DNA of 64,000 bases from Nansenia antarctica (GCA_963989245.1 OZ022341.1:45870192-45934191); one strand, 5' to 3'; counted from the first letter of the stretch, positions 23,870 to 36,118 are shown. Numbers and translations: made by a program. The notes: a model not told the origin generated them from the letters alone.

Positions 23870-24670
23870 TTACATTACATTTTTGACATTTAGAAGACGC
23901 CTTATTCCAAAGCGACTTACAATTGATACATTTAACAAGCTGATTGGCTGCCTTATGAGTCGGAGGAGAGTGGGACAGGGTGAAGCTGAAGGAGAGGAGA
24001 AGGTCAAGTACTCCAGATGAGAGAAGCCTCTCTGACTGGATGTTGAAGTCACCTAGTAGTACGAGCGGAGTGCCACCATCAGGGAAGGAGCTGAGACGGT
24101 CATCCATCTCATTTAAGAAGTTACCGAACTGACCTGGGGGGCGATAGATGACGACAATGTGAAGTTTGTCAGGGGAGTAGACAGAAACAGCATGGAATTC
24201 GAAGGAGGATATTGACAGGTAGGACAGGGGAAGGATAGTGTGTGACCACTTAGGCGAGATGAGGAGTCCTGTGCCTCCTCCTCAACCAGAGGGTCTGGGG
24301 GAATGAGAAAAGGAGTAGGCATCAGAGAGGGCTGCTGGTGTAGCAGTGTTTTCAGGTGAGATCCAGGTCTCAGTGAGAGCGAGGAAACTGAGGGACATGA
24401 AAGACGCATAAGCTAAGATAGCCTCAGCTTTCCGGACCGCTGACTGGCAGTTCCAGAGACCGCCCGCGGCAATGAAGTCATGGTCAGTTGAAGAAGGTGG
24501 ATAGATGAGATTGAAAGGGTTGCGAGGGGGGATGTAGTGCCTATGTGTCCACCTGAGTGTCAGAAGAACAGGGATGGGGAGAAAGCACATTGTGATAGTC
24601 AGTAGAGGGTTAATGGAAAAACAGAAGCAGGAGTTGCTAAGTGCACTCAAAGTAGACAAATGTGACAAGA
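23870..24670 (-). mobile_element. Internally deleted LINE: endonuclease joined to 3' tail
   Basis: The minus strand, in several frames, encodes an APE-type endonuclease: GLWNCQSAVRKAEAI, LALTETWISPENTA, a VIYRPPGQFGNF-like strand, and LVLLGDFNI. It then passes abruptly to a 3' tail (23874-23935; minus TTGTAAGTCGCTTTGGAATA) used by fish L2-like LINEs and SINEs. The whole RT is missing. At least two frameshifts. Confidence 0.75.
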
Positions 24671-25440
24671 GACAATCAAAATGGAAGAGAAGATACTTAG
24701 TATTCTTAGTGCCCTGACCTTCCTCTCAGGCCTTCCTCGATGGACTCCCACAGATAGACTCCCTTGTCTTGTTGTCAGGGAGTCCGGATATTAATGGAGG
24801 TTCAGTAATTGCTTACGACTAGCAGGCTTGTAGCCCCTCCCCACTAACAAGCACTAAACGACTGGCAGGTGTACTCACTAGTCACATGTATGAGGCAAGT
24901 GGCCCCTGGTCTAGGCAATATATAGCTGGAGAGATAAGTCTCCTCCCACTTACAAATTAACACCTACTTAGGCCACAGAAAGTAGTGGTTTCACTAGAAT
25001 TACTCAGTAGGCTAACAGCAATAAAAATAAAAAAAACACAGCTATCACACTATCAGTAACACAAGCTTAAACTAGATCATCTTTTACTTACTCAGACTGG
25101 AGAGAGGTGAGTTCACTGCTAAGTCCACAAATGTACAACAACCAGTGTAGAATAACATCATACAACATCAAATGCAAGTGCAATCTAACAATTACTATAA
25201 AATCAGAGGAAAGGACCTGCAAAATAGAGTTAGATAATATCTGTTATAGTCTGTTTGACTGTGTTATCCAGATCATTTTTTATTAATCCTAATTTCAATT
25301 CTACCAGTACCTGTATCTGATTGGGTATCTGTCTTTAATCCTATGGATTTTGAAATTGCACATATAATCTAGACATTAGAACAACAAATACCACAGGCCT
25401 ACTCCATGTATGGTAAAGTACCCTAAACCTCACAGACATT
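24671..25440. other. No gene recognised
   Basis: May include 5'UTR of the minus-strand LINE near 24.7 kb. Otherwise AT-rich with no features. Confidence 0.4.
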
Positions 25441-25454
25441 ATATTGTCTTTATA

Positions 25455-25457
25455 ATC

Positions 25458-25491
<34 letters not shown>

Positions 25492-25770
25492 ATTATACTT
25501 ATATAGGGCTTTTCTAGACACTCAAAGACGCTTTACAAACTGAAAAGATTGAGTAGTAATAAATAAATAAATAAATAAATAAAAGAAAGTATAATTAAGG
25601 TAGTGCTGGGGACACAGGTTAACTGGTGAAGGCAAGCTTTAAGAGGTGGGTTTTGAGGGCCTGTTTAAATGTTGGCAGGGTGTTGGCCTGTCTGATGTGG
25701 TTGGGGAGGGTGTTCCAGAGGGAAAAGGCCCTATCACCCGAGGTCTGGAGCTTGGTCCTGGTGGTCTTGA
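25455..25770 (+). repeat. Dispersed fish repeat with (AAT)n and (AAAT)n
   Basis: (AAT)n at 25458-25490, then 'cattatacttatatagggct' and 'gctttacaaactg', (AAAT)n at 25559-25582, then 'gtgggttttgagggcctgtt' and 'ggggagggtgttccagaggg'. It belongs to the same broad family as pieces at 59.8 kb and 53.05 kb. Any ORF here is repeat-derived. Confidence 0.55.
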
Positions 25771-27316
25771 AGGTTTATGCTTTCTACTGCCTTTCTCTGG
25801 ACAAACTCTGAGTAGTGCACAGTACAGTAGTGTAGAATATGCTTCTTAAATCTGAAATATAAGAGACAGTGGTTTTCTTTTGTTGACTTGGTTCGACCCC
25901 TCACTATGGGACTCAAACTCTTGTGTACCTTTCACTGAAGACCTTTATTCAACCATGTCAGGTACATGCCGGTGACCCTGCCTATCACCCATCCCAATGG
26001 GATGCTGCAAGCTCCATTTCCTGCTTTCCACTCTTCACTCATTGACTTTCTGAAGCGTACTAGAGGGCAGTGTTTCTCATTCTAAGCAGAGGAGAAATTC
26101 ACTATGGACCAAGTGTTAATCACAAACCATCAGTGGCTTAATTAGTATGGGCCCTCCAGCACCGTCACAGAGGCAGACTGAAGAGCTCTGGCTTAGATTT
26201 ACTTTCTAATGGTTTAACCCCTCAACAATGATGTCACAACTTTTGTCTGCAAGGTCTGTACAAGGTCCCAACAGCATGACGATGACGTCATCAATCTGAG
26301 GGTGGGGTGAGGGTGTGTAATGTGTAACATGACAGAGAGACAGGGTAAACATAGGTATTAAAAAGGCATTAGCCATCCATAATAAAATATACATTTAACC
26401 ATGTCTTTGTTAAAAACTTATTTTCAAACTCCTATTTCCACCTACAGTATCTATCTATCCATCTACTGTTATCTATCCACAACATCCTAGCTTTCTTCCT
26501 TCCTTCTATCCATCAAGTGGTGTCTGCTTTTCTGACGCACTCCCCTCCTGAGAGCCATTTAATCATCTTTATTGATTTTCTTCTTCACTGCTGCAGCTCA
26601 ATGTCTCCTTTTATCTCTCTGGACTAACTGCCCTCAGAGAACCACAAGTTACTGAAAGATGAATGAGAATGATATGAAATTCAAGACATTACTTAACATT
26701 GCCAGGCTGGGGGCGCTTGGTGGTGTAATGCACTATATACACTTCTGTCTCTATTGCAATAAAAATAAAACATATGAGTGGGACTGTATTTTCTCAGACT
26801 TGATTTCATATTAGACACATATTAGACCCATAAAGTTAAAGTCATCAGACAACTTGCCCCAGACAACATGAAGGTACCCTTTCCAAGTGTGTGAACACCC
26901 TCTGTCCTGTAAGTGCCCTACACATTACAGGAACAGCTCAGCTGTTCAGCGTCATTCAGGGTTTGTCATCATTTGTCTGACAAATCACCTGCTCTGTGAA
27001 CCCTACCAGGGGTTGAAGTTGACTGAAAGAGAACTAAAGGGTACCAATGTAACCCATGTTCTCTGAAGGAGATGGGTAGACAAGAGGTTGTGAGGGATCT
27101 CCCTCATCTCCTTCATAGAACATGGGTTACATTTGTAACCTTTACATAGTTTCTTCACAGTCAGCCCTTCTTGCATGGCAGTCAGAGCTGGGATAAACTA
27201 CGCCAGTACTGACAGCTGAGATATAAGCCAGGGATCTGAAAGCAATAACATACTATATAGCTCAGTAACTTACCCCCCACTCCACAGTCCTGCTTGTCTG
27301 CAAAGTCATGGCCTTT

Positions 27317-27385
<69 letters not shown>

Positions 27386-27940
27386 TGTGCGTGTGTGGGA
27401 GAGAAGACTAAGAAAATATAGTGCCAATAAAAACAGCTTATTATGCAGGTGTGTTGAGAAACCTACAGTAAGAGGGCTTCATCATAATTTTATTGCATCT
27501 AGCTTGTCATACTGTCTGGCTTACTTCTTTATCAAGAGGGTGTAGAATGCAAGCCTGAAAAACAATTGATGGTTCAATCTATGTAGCAATTATATAAAGT
27601 CTTTTTTGAAAGAACTAAAACTGTTGGGGGGGGGTTTGTGCAAGTGAATGCTCACGATGCAGACTCAGAAAGAATCTGAACACCAGTGAGCTATCTACAA
27701 GAACTAGCATGTTAGCCATAGTCATCTAGTCACATCTTTAAGTGTGACAGATTCAGATACACTCTAAAGTCTGTGATCTTGTTCAATACTTTGCAGTGTG
27801 CAGTCAGAAGTAGGGAGGCTGAAATAAAATTACTGACAGGTCGTAGTACAGTACCAACCAGATATCACAAGCGAGCACTTCCTGTCTCAACCTCTGAATG
27901 CAAAATAAAAAACAACAGTCATATGTGGGAGATACATCGG
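25771..27940. other. No gene; (GT)n at 27.3 kb and a short palindrome
   Basis: (GT)n at 27319-27382. A foldback at 27048-27138 pairs 'aatgtaacccatgttct' with 'agaacatgggttacatt'. No host exon recognised. Confidence 0.5.
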
Positions 27941-27949
27941 CTGTGAAAA

Positions 27950-28540
27950 GAGGCTAGTGTGATAGTAAAGAGCACAGAGCGCTACAGAGGGTAGTGAGGA
28001 CAGCCGAGCGAATCAGCGGATGAGAGTTGTTAATGAATGGGTTACAACAGCGACATTACAAGAGCTTCCCTCCATCCAGGATATATACAACAAATGGTGT
28101 GTCAGAAAAACTCGGAGGATCATCAAAGATCCCAGCCAGCCCAGTCTGTTTGAACCGATGTTGTCCAAAAGGCGAAGCCTCTTCCAGTGCCTCAGGGCCA
28201 AACCTCAGAGGCTAACGAACAGCTACTTCCCCCAGGCGATCAGTCTCATGAACAATCCCACTGTAGACAATTTACTATCATCCCCAAGCACACCCCATGC
28301 ATCCAGACTACCTTAACCTTAAGCTCACAACCACTTTACTACTTGAACTATGTCTTTTTTACTAGTTGTACTGCTAATTGTATCCTGTCTTATTTATCAC
28401 TTATGTCTTGTACTATTGTCACTTTTTTATCTTGAATTATGCCTATTGCCTTATTGTCTTGTGCTGCAATGTCAGGAACCGAAGCGTAAGAATTTTCTCT
28501 TACGCTTGTGTAATGTGACATAAGAATACAACTTGAAACT
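27950..28540 (+). mobile_element. LINE 3' fragment (RT C-terminus and 3'UTR)
   Basis: 28020-28316 reads LQELPSIQDIYNKWCVRKTRR, IIKDPSQPS and SYFPQAISLMNNP. The C-terminal RT motifs are the same as at 10.3 and 45.8 kb. It is followed by an AT-rich 3'UTR. Confidence 0.72.
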
Positions 28541-28639
28541 GAACGTGTAACCTTACCAGTGCTTTCAGTCATAGCTTTCAGTCACGTGGTTTCTTCCCTA
28601 GCAACCACCAACCTGACGGGCAAAAAGTATCATAGCAAC

Positions 28640-29280
28640 ATCGCTCAACATGGCGAGTGGACGCAATTTACCGGCTGCCTACTATTTAGACCACCTCACC
28701 CATGAAGAACTATCAAGATACACGACGGTGATAGGAGTGGAGGATTGACACCATTCAAAAAGTTTTGGATTCCCTGGCTTCTCCTCTATCCGGACACGTT
28801 GGAATTATTATCCTAACCCCCGGAGAATCAAAGGGTGCAAAGGGTGCCTCCTTGACCGGCTTTGCCCGTGAATAACACCGGTTATGGAGGTGGTACAAAC
28901 ACAAGACTATTATTGCTAAATTCACCATCAGTATACGGTCATTTTGAGCCCTTAACCACCGCGCTGACACCCCGAGAAGATATACTTTTAATATGAAACT
29001 CGATCAACCGGGCGTTCACCCGCTGCTGGACGAAACTCCCAACTCCGCTGTCAGCGGGGCGAGGGAATATTTATATCCGGGAATTCGCTCCTTGCTGTGT
29101 CCACGGTGATAGGAGAGTAGGATCGACTCCATTCAAATGGTTTTGGATTCCCTGTCTTCTCCTCTATCCGGACACGTTGGAATTATTTTCCTAACCCACG
29201 GGAAATCAAAGTTATTAACCCGCAAAAAGTGGGTTTTGCCCGCAAAAAGTGCCTTTTGCCCGTCAGGTGGGCGTTTCCAC
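28640..29280. repeat. Unclassified composite repeat with about 100-bp direct repeats
   Basis: Two direct copies (about 28732-28835 and 29104-29208) share 'ttttggattccct', 'cttctcctctatccggacac' and 'gttggaattatt'. Just before the first copy a short ORF begins MASGRNLPAAYYLDHLTHEE (28649). I associate this only from memory with transposon-linked fish proteins. It is followed by tandem 'cccgcaaaaagtg'. Confidence 0.45.
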
Positions 29281-29387
29281 TATGCTGTGACGTCACATAA
29301 AAGCTATGAATAGTGTGCAAATGTGTTTCTGCAAGTGCGCAAGATTCGAAGAGGCAGCGGACAGACACAGAAAAATTGTCCTTTGTC

Positions 29388-29388
<1 letters not shown>

Positions 29389-29441
<53 letters not shown>
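29389..29441. repeat. (GT)n microsatellite
   Basis: About 53 nt of GT, just downstream of the ecrg4 poly(A) signal on the gene strand. Confidence 0.9.
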
Positions 29442-29444
<3 letters not shown>

Positions 29445-29450
29445 CTAGCT

Positions 29451-29456
29451 TTTATT
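29451..29456 (-). terminator. Candidate poly(A) signal for ecrg4
   Basis: AATAAA on the minus strand, about 265 nt after the stop. The downstream sequence is a (CA)n tract on the gene strand. Confidence 0.45.
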
Positions 29457-29721
29457 AGGTACACATAGAAGGGAAGGGATGTTATAGAAAAATAATAAAT
29501 ATATATGTTGCTCACTTCATTCAGACAGATATACTCAATACATACACTGTCATCTGACAACTCATACATCATTTGCACCAACAATGTAATATATCAAATA
29601 CAATAGCAGATAGAGAAAAAGAAGGGAAGTGTGTGTCTTGCATACAGAGAAGGCTATGTATGCAGAATAATATCAAGGGTATGGTGTTAATTGTGCATTA
29701 AGCTCAGTAAATCACACCTCA

Positions 29722-29871
29722 TTAATAGTAGTCATAATTAACATTGGCGCCATGTCTGTAAGAGCCAGGGTCCTGAGGGCCAGTAGGAGAGTTCTCGTCA
29801 TAATGATGCTGCCGACCTTGATCTGTTGACCGCGACTGATCCATCCAGTAAGACAGGTCTGTCTCAAGTCT
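29722..29871 (-). CDS. ecrg4: ecrg4 exon 4 (C-terminal tail)
   Basis: Acceptor GTCCTGCAG; 49 codons from RLETDLSYWMDQ to RHGANVNYDYY, then TAA. The C-terminal hexad NYDxY is near-identical to mammalian augurin. Confidence 0.95.
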   Translation of the reverse strand, partial: RLETDLSYWMDQSRSTDQGRQHHYDENSPTGPQDPGSYRHGANVNYDYY

Positions 29872-32688
29872 CTGCAGGACAAGAGAAACAAATAGAATGA
29901 GAATAATGTTGTGAGAGCTGTCTTGAATGGCCTACTTTTGTGTTTTACTTTACTTTGATTCTAGCATTGTCACTGCCACTGGCACCTACAGTATATTTGA
30001 AGGTTGTTACAACGATCATGATATGTGCATATCTTGAAAGCACTTTTTGGAGTCGCTCTGTATAAGAGTGTCTTACTAAAATATGAAAATTCATGGCATT
30101 AGAGGACGACATTCTGTGCACATTTGTCCTCGATTATTTACCAATACGTGTTCTGTAACACATTTCTCGAGGCAGGGGCCTGTGTACGGCAAGATGTTCT
30201 GGATGCGATCAGATGATGGCCACAGATGTGTGAGACATGTTATGCCGGCGGACATTGTTGGCGGTGGACAATGTTGCTGGAGATGACACACACACACACA
30301 AACCACACACGAATAGGCAGCTGAGCCCACCAGGACACAAATGTAACAAACATCGTCATTAATGAAATCATGCATTGCAGCATTGATGTCACCTCAAGAT
30401 GTCACCTCGAACTTAAGGTTTGAGTTGCTATGTGTCGCCAAGACCTTGCTGGTGTGGATGGGGAAAATGGGACACAAGCCTGAATCAGACATATACAATG
30501 AAAGGGAAATAGTCTCTATATAATGGTGATAGGAAATATTTGAGATTAAAGGTAGGGGACAAAATGGGAAGTCTTATGATATGCGAGTCTTTTCTTTTTT
30601 TTATTGCCTTTGATAGGATTTAATATAATACTGTATGTAATTAAACAACTGAGCGATGCATGGGGCTGGAGAAAAGTAAACACATTCATGTGACACATTA
30701 TCATGCCTTGGTAATCTGATGTAATGATCTGACTTTTCTTTCGAAAAAAGTGAATATATTTCTGTGTTGTTGAAAATCAATGACACATCGCTAGTCAACT
30801 AACACAGCTTGTTTTGTGAGCCTGCTAATAATGTAAAGTAGTGTTATGGTTAACTAGGTAGCAGAGGGGATTACTCACTGAATCCATTGCACTGCAGAAT
30901 TTTGGCTTGACTAGCGAGTGTGTGTTGTGATTCTCAACAATGTTGAAACGTAGTTCCGTGTTTCAAAAGAAAAGTCAGAACATTTTGACTGCCGATATGA
31001 GGACTGGAGGATCAGACTGTGTCACATCTAATTTAAATGTAAAAACATGGATGTACAAATCTCAGATTTGAATTGTGAATTGAAGGCGCATTTCTCTGAA
31101 TGACAGTGCTGTCAGTAGGGATGTTTCACCAGACCAATAGTAATAGCAATCTCACTGCACCTACCGCCTCATCATAGCCCATATGCATGAACTGCATTAT
31201 CCACTGTTGCACATCGGGCCTACTCCGGTCCCAGATGTTCCTCTTGGGCCTCCGTAGGGAAGTCAGGAACTCTTTGGCCTTGGACGGGGCTACAGCCACT
31301 GTCATCGCCTTAGGCCTCGTCTCTCCATCCGCTAAGAGAGAAAACAGGAGGAGAGCTCAGGATGCTGATTGGCCATCCGACTGTTATGGTGCAAAGCAGC
31401 TGAATGCAAACCTGTTCATCCACAGAGAAGGGAGATGTCATTCTCCCCTCCCTGACAGAGAGTTTAAGTATTTCTGACCAGCAGCTCAGGAGCCTCAGGC
31501 TGCATCAACAGTAGCAGCACTCTACGCATGCCAAAGCTGCTTGTATTATTAATAATAACAAAGGCAGCTGAAACTGTCACTTATTAATCAAGGCAACCAC
31601 AGAGGCCAGAGTGCCGAGGTCTGAATCTGACAGGGTTATTCTATCTAGATAAGTGTGAAATGTTGTCCACCATCTGAGGTACTCGAGACATGACGCAAAT
31701 CATTAGGCTTATAAGGTCTCAGCTGTTTATTATGAAACATCCCAGCTACAAGATGTTTGTCATCTAAATGCCATAATCCATACATTACCATCTCTTTTCT
31801 TCAGTAGTTGGTGTAGTTTGCTCCCCCTTGTATCCGTTTCTGTTGGATGGAGAGAGAAATTAAAAAGAAAAGAAGTCGTCACACTGGACTTTCCATCATA
31901 GAGGTACACAATGATGGCTTGATAATGCCGTGACAACCAGTGTCACTATATTAGCCGTTACACTATATGTGACACGGTCTTGTGAAAAGGTCTGCATGTC
32001 GGCAATTCTCAAATCGCGCAAATGACCAAAAAGCTTCTTTAGAAAAAATAATAATACAGGTATTATTTGGCAGAGTACAGTACCTTTTATTTACTGTTTG
32101 CTAAGGAAAATGGGACTCATTGTATGGATAGATTTAATCAAGCATAGTGAGGAGCTGAGCCCTTCCTCCAGCAGACAGGAGACAGTGGGAGACTATTTCA
32201 CAGTGATGTGATGGAGTGAAATCCTCCACAGGAGCCGATGTGGGTCTGAAATGGCTTTTTCCCACACACAATTACTTCAAATACACTCTCTCACTCTTTT
32301 TACTGACTCTCTCATTGTCATGCTTTTCTCGTGACCTCTGTCTATTTCTTCTTTTTATGATACTCTTCCTCTTGCTTTTTTCGATTAAGTCTTTCTCTCT
32401 TTTCTCACTTGCACAGTTATTATCCTTTCTCCCTTGCAGTCAAAATCAAAGCCACAGAATGATTTTAGAATATTCCAGAACTATTTGGAAATCAGATGTC
32501 ACACTGTCACAAAGTTACTGTCATCACCTCTTGGTCAATCGCAATCTCTTTCTGCCATATAATGACATTTAAGTGTCCACGAATATGGTGTAAATAAGGT
32601 ATAAAAGAGGTGTTTTACCTGAGTTGGTGCAGTATATGAGAAATGCATTTAGAAGCAGAAGCTGCAGACAGAGGTTGTGGAACGCCAT
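29722..32688 (-). CDS. ecrg4: ecrg4 (augurin) secreted prohormone-like peptide (4 exons)
   Basis: Joining 32688-32619, 31839-31789, 31331-31165 and 29871-29722 gives 438 nt, 145 residues plus TAA, close to the human 148. Residues 1-23 form a signal peptide (MAFHNLCLQLLLLNAFLIYC). A basic site LLKKR (about 35-39) precedes the propeptide, then KAKEFLTSL-RRPKR (about 58-71), a furin-type RxKR site at the known augurin cleavage point. Next come NIWDRSRPDVQQW, the MGYDEA segment and the conserved tail YRHGANVNYDYY. Augurin is a secreted tumour-suppressor or neuropeptide-like factor in choroid plexus and endocrine tissue (family knowledge). Intron phases are 1, 1 and 0. Upstream in-frame codons extend the ORF, but this ATG has an ACCATGG context and a proper signal peptide. 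Teleosts have ecrg4a and ecrg4b; which one is not resolved. Confidence 0.95.
29872..31164 (-). other. ecrg4 intron 3
   Basis: No exon or element recognised; a small (CA)n patch lies at about 30287-30312. Confidence 0.6.
31165..31331 (-). CDS. ecrg4: ecrg4 exon 3 (cleavage site and core)
   Basis: Acceptor TTTTCTCTCTTAG, donor GAGGCG then GTAGGT. Encodes the KAKEFL helix, the RRPKR processing site and WDRSRPDVQQW. Confidence 0.95.
31789..31839 (-). CDS. ecrg4: ecrg4 exon 2 (51 nt)
   Basis: Acceptor CATCCAACAG, donor AGATG then GTAATG. Encodes ETDTRGSKLHQLLKKRD, matching the augurin N-terminal propeptide up to the basic site. Confidence 0.9.
32619..32688 (-). CDS. ecrg4: ecrg4 exon 1 (signal peptide)
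   Basis: 23 codons plus one base, donor AACTCAG then GTAAAA. Kozak context ACCATGG. Confidence 0.93.
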
Positions 32689-32871
32689 GGTCTCCTTCCT
32701 GGTCCCAGATGCTTCACTGTGGCTTGGGAAGCAGCAGGAACAGGCGGGAGAGTCAGCCCCCAGGCCCAGAGAGCAAACATTCCTGGAGGAAACCTGCTTG
32801 TGCCGGTTCAGGCATGTCCTAAATGTGAAGGCCGGCCACCTGAAGCCCTCTGCCATTTGAAGGCACACTCT

Positions 32872-33170
32872 ATAAGATGGGCATATACTACATTACCAAA
32901 TGAGATACCAAATGAGATACCAAATGAAATGCAAACAATGGAGCAAATGCATCCTATGACATGGTCACATGCAATTATAATATTCCTTGTTAACATGGTT
33001 TGAAATTACAGTATCCAACATTTGATTATAAGTCATTGCCTCCCTTGACAATGGAAACATGGTACCACATCCCTTTATGAATCTGACTCTACCGAAGTGG
33101 GTAATTATTATGGTATGGAAACACGGTTTGTTTACCCAGTAACAAAGATGGCAATAACACTGATATTGTG
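32872..33170. other. ecrg4 upstream region
   Basis: Candidate promoter region. A 10-bp unit 'taccaaatga' is repeated about four times near 32895-32930. No convincing TATA box. Confidence 0.35.
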
Positions 33171-33173
33171 TAG

Positions 33174-33535
33174 CACTGATGAAGATACATTTTGGCTTAA
33201 TATACTGAACTGATGACGGAGTATAATATGATGTGTTTGTTTTGGTGGGAAATGATCAAGCAAATGATCTACCCACTGAATGTCTTGTAAACCAACCTAC
33301 AGTAGAGCTAAACATATTAAATAATTTTGACAGTTTTATGTTGGGCTCTCTTTTCCCCTCTGAAACTCCAGGTGTATATTATCAGTATCACTCCTTTAAC
33401 TTTAGCACTGATGAAGAGACATTTTGGCTTAATATACTGAACTGAGGTTTGACAGTTGCTGGCAATATACTTAACTGAGGTTTGACAGTTGCTGGCAACT
33501 GTCAAACCTCAGTTCAGTATATTAAGCCAAAATGT
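33174..33535. repeat. Palindromic and direct-repeat cluster
   Basis: 'cattttggcttaatatactg' occurs in direct orientation at about 33190 and 33420 and inverted near 33515, around a centre at 33495 (GTTGCTGGCAAC). Part of this unit (33215-33262, 'acggagtataatatgatgtg') recurs inverted at 35337-35390, on the far side of the hAT insertion. Confidence 0.75.
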
Positions 33536-33543
33536 CTCTACAT

Positions 33544-35250
33544 CAGAGGTTCCCAACCTTTTTTTAACCAAGGCACCCCTGAAGCTTTCCCCCTTCTCCA
33601 AGGCACCCCAACTCTACGAAGATTTAAAAAATGCCTCGGAGCTTAAACTAAAAACAATACACGATGAATTGGTTTGAAAATGTGTGTTTATATATAATAC
33701 ATAAGTATTGCCCCAATGAATTTTAACAAGATAATAAAAGTCATAAATGAACTGTAATGGATGGGCAAGAATGCATAGGTCAGTCAAACTATCGCTAAAT
33801 AAAATAAAATTGTGGCCCTCAAGGATTGTACAATATGGGAGGAGACTCAGAGGGAATTCTTCACACAAATAAAATATCAAAGGCCTGTATAATCAATCAA
33901 TGGAACAATGCTTTTTTTTTGGGCTTAAAATAATGCCTTAAAATGTAATTCTCATTTCAATGCTCATTCTGAGATTATTATTTCACATCTGAACCAAACG
34001 GGTAACTCACAACTATAATAATTTAACAATAATAATCATGACAGAATTGTAAAAATTGAGAGAAATACAAAACAAAGAAATATGTTGTGCGCATTAGTGG
34101 GACACATGCGCCTGCTTTTGGGAGCAGAGTCTCTTTATGCGGGGAGAGATAGTGGACAGCGCGACACGCAGGTCCTGTTCCACTGACAGACGCGTGCGTG
34201 TCTTGTTCTTGACGTATGCTAGAGAAGAAAAAGCCAGCTCGCACAAGTAGGAAGTTGGGAAGGGTAAAAGCACCTTGATGGCGCTCTCTGAGAGAGATGG
34301 ATATTCATGTCCCACAAGCAGTCAAAACCTATCCAAACCTAGCTCACCATGTTTGAGCTTCAGTGTGCGGTCCATAATGAGCTCTGCCAGTTCATCTTGA
34401 GCTTTGCTGCTCAAACTAGCGGCTGATGCTGATGAGAGGGGGTTGAACGGATCCCGGAGCCAGTCGAAGTCTTCGTTCATTGGAGGGAAATAGGACTCAA
34501 ATCTCTCCTCCAGCATACGTAGGTGCGCAGCGATCAGATTCAAGAAAGACGCTGACTTGTGTGCTGCGTCATTGGCCGTCAACGTAAACATTTCAATGTT
34601 TTTCTTGGCCACCCCGTCTTGCCACCGTCTCAATTTGGATCGGAATCCGTTCAGTTTGTCTGTCGCTGTCAGGATATTCTCAGCCTTCCCTTGCATTTTT
34701 ATGTTGAGGTCATTAAGGTGGCTGAAAATATCTGCCAGATAAGCAAGCTTAATCCACCACGATTCATCTTCCAATTGTTCTTTGTATGGCAAGTCGTGCT
34801 CACTGACAAAAGTTATCAGTTCATCTCGGAGCTCATATAGACACGGGATAACACCTTGCCCCGCGACAGCCAGCGGACCTCTGTGTGTAATAAGAGCCCC
34901 TCATGCTCGGACCCCATCTCATTGCACAATGTGCTGAACAGCCGTGACTTCAGCGGGCATGATTTTACATAATTAACCATTTTCACCGCTTGGTCCAAGA
35001 CTTCAGTGAGGAGTAGTTAGTTAGTAACTAGTAGGCCTAGTTAGTAAATTAATATCTTTCAAATCTGAGAAATATATCTTTTATTTGCTTATGAACTCCA
35101 TTGCACATGTAATAAACAAACGTTTATTAATGTATTATTATTATAATTTTATATTATACTTTTATTTTTTTTTATTTTTTTTAAATATTATATATATATA
35201 AAAAAAAAAATTACGAGCAGATTTGGCGGCACCCACTTTGGGAACCTCTG
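33544..35250 (-). mobile_element. hAT transposon remnant with 8-bp target duplication
   Basis: Terminal inverted repeats CAGAGGTTCCCAA (33544) and TTGGGAACCTCTG (to 35250) are flanked by an exact 8-bp duplication CTCTACAT (33536-33543 and 35251-35258), the hAT hallmark. The minus strand encodes the C-terminal part of a transposase. The N-terminal half, including any BED finger, is absent. Confidence 0.92.
34093..34998 (-). pseudogene. hAT transposase C-terminal fragment
   Basis: Broken into three frames. It includes LLLHTEVRWLSRGKVLSRVY, WWIKLAYLADIFSHLNDLN and the hATC-type dimerisation region (LPFPTSYLCELAFSSLAYVK, KNKTRTRLSVEQDLRVALS). It resembles the ZBED5/FAM200-like hAT group, from recall. 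Frameshifts lie near 34315 and 34800. Confidence 0.85.
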
Positions 35251-35259
35251 CTCTACATG

Positions 35260-36070
35260 CAAGGCAAAAACAACAAATTGCCTCTTTGTATTCAAGCTCC
35301 ACTGGGTAAAGATGGCTGATACATATTGATCATTTGCTTGATCATTTCCCACCAAAACAAACACATCATATTATACTCCGTCATCATTTCTGTGAGTAGT
35401 TGATTACAGAATCAAATCAAAAGCATCATGTTGCTGAAATAAACAAATCTGAGGCCCTATTTATGGAAAGACAATATCAAAAAACACACCCCCCCCAAAA
35501 AAAGTTATATATTTTCTTATTTTTAACTTAATTTCCTGCCTAGACTTTGAATTAAGTGAACTCCTAAAGACATGGACACATCCCTATCTGCTGACGTAAA
35601 ACTGGGGACACATGACTTTCTGCAAAGAATTGAATACCACAAAACATTTAATATGGTTGTGATTTACATTAATTGGCAAAAAGTCAATATAATATCTATC
35701 TAACTTAGAATAGGATCATGATATTGCTCTCTTTACCTTGTTAGTCAGTTGGATTATTCAATGTCACACCACAAGCATTTGGGGTAATTCGATTATACGA
35801 GAGCAAAATGTGATTAATGTATTTTTCTTGTGCTTCAATGCTGAGCTAGCCTTGAGCGGGAAATGTTCACTTAAAATGTGATTAGCCTTTCTGGGAGGTC
35901 AGTGTTTTACCCAGCTACAGGAAGGTATAGAAGACACCTGTAGGCATTCCTGAAGAAAATCTCAGTTACTGGAGCCTGCATGGGAATGACACTATAGACC
36001 CATTCTTACATACACACACATTCACGCACGCACACACACTCTCTCTCTCTCTCTGGCGCACGCATGCATG

Positions 36071-36118
<48 letters not shown>

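Noticed and set aside
27182..27545. His/Thr and Val/Cys repeat ORFs
   Set aside because: Translations of a (GT)n tract; the same applies to ORFs at 5.1, 29.4, 36.1, 42.4 and 63.4 kb.
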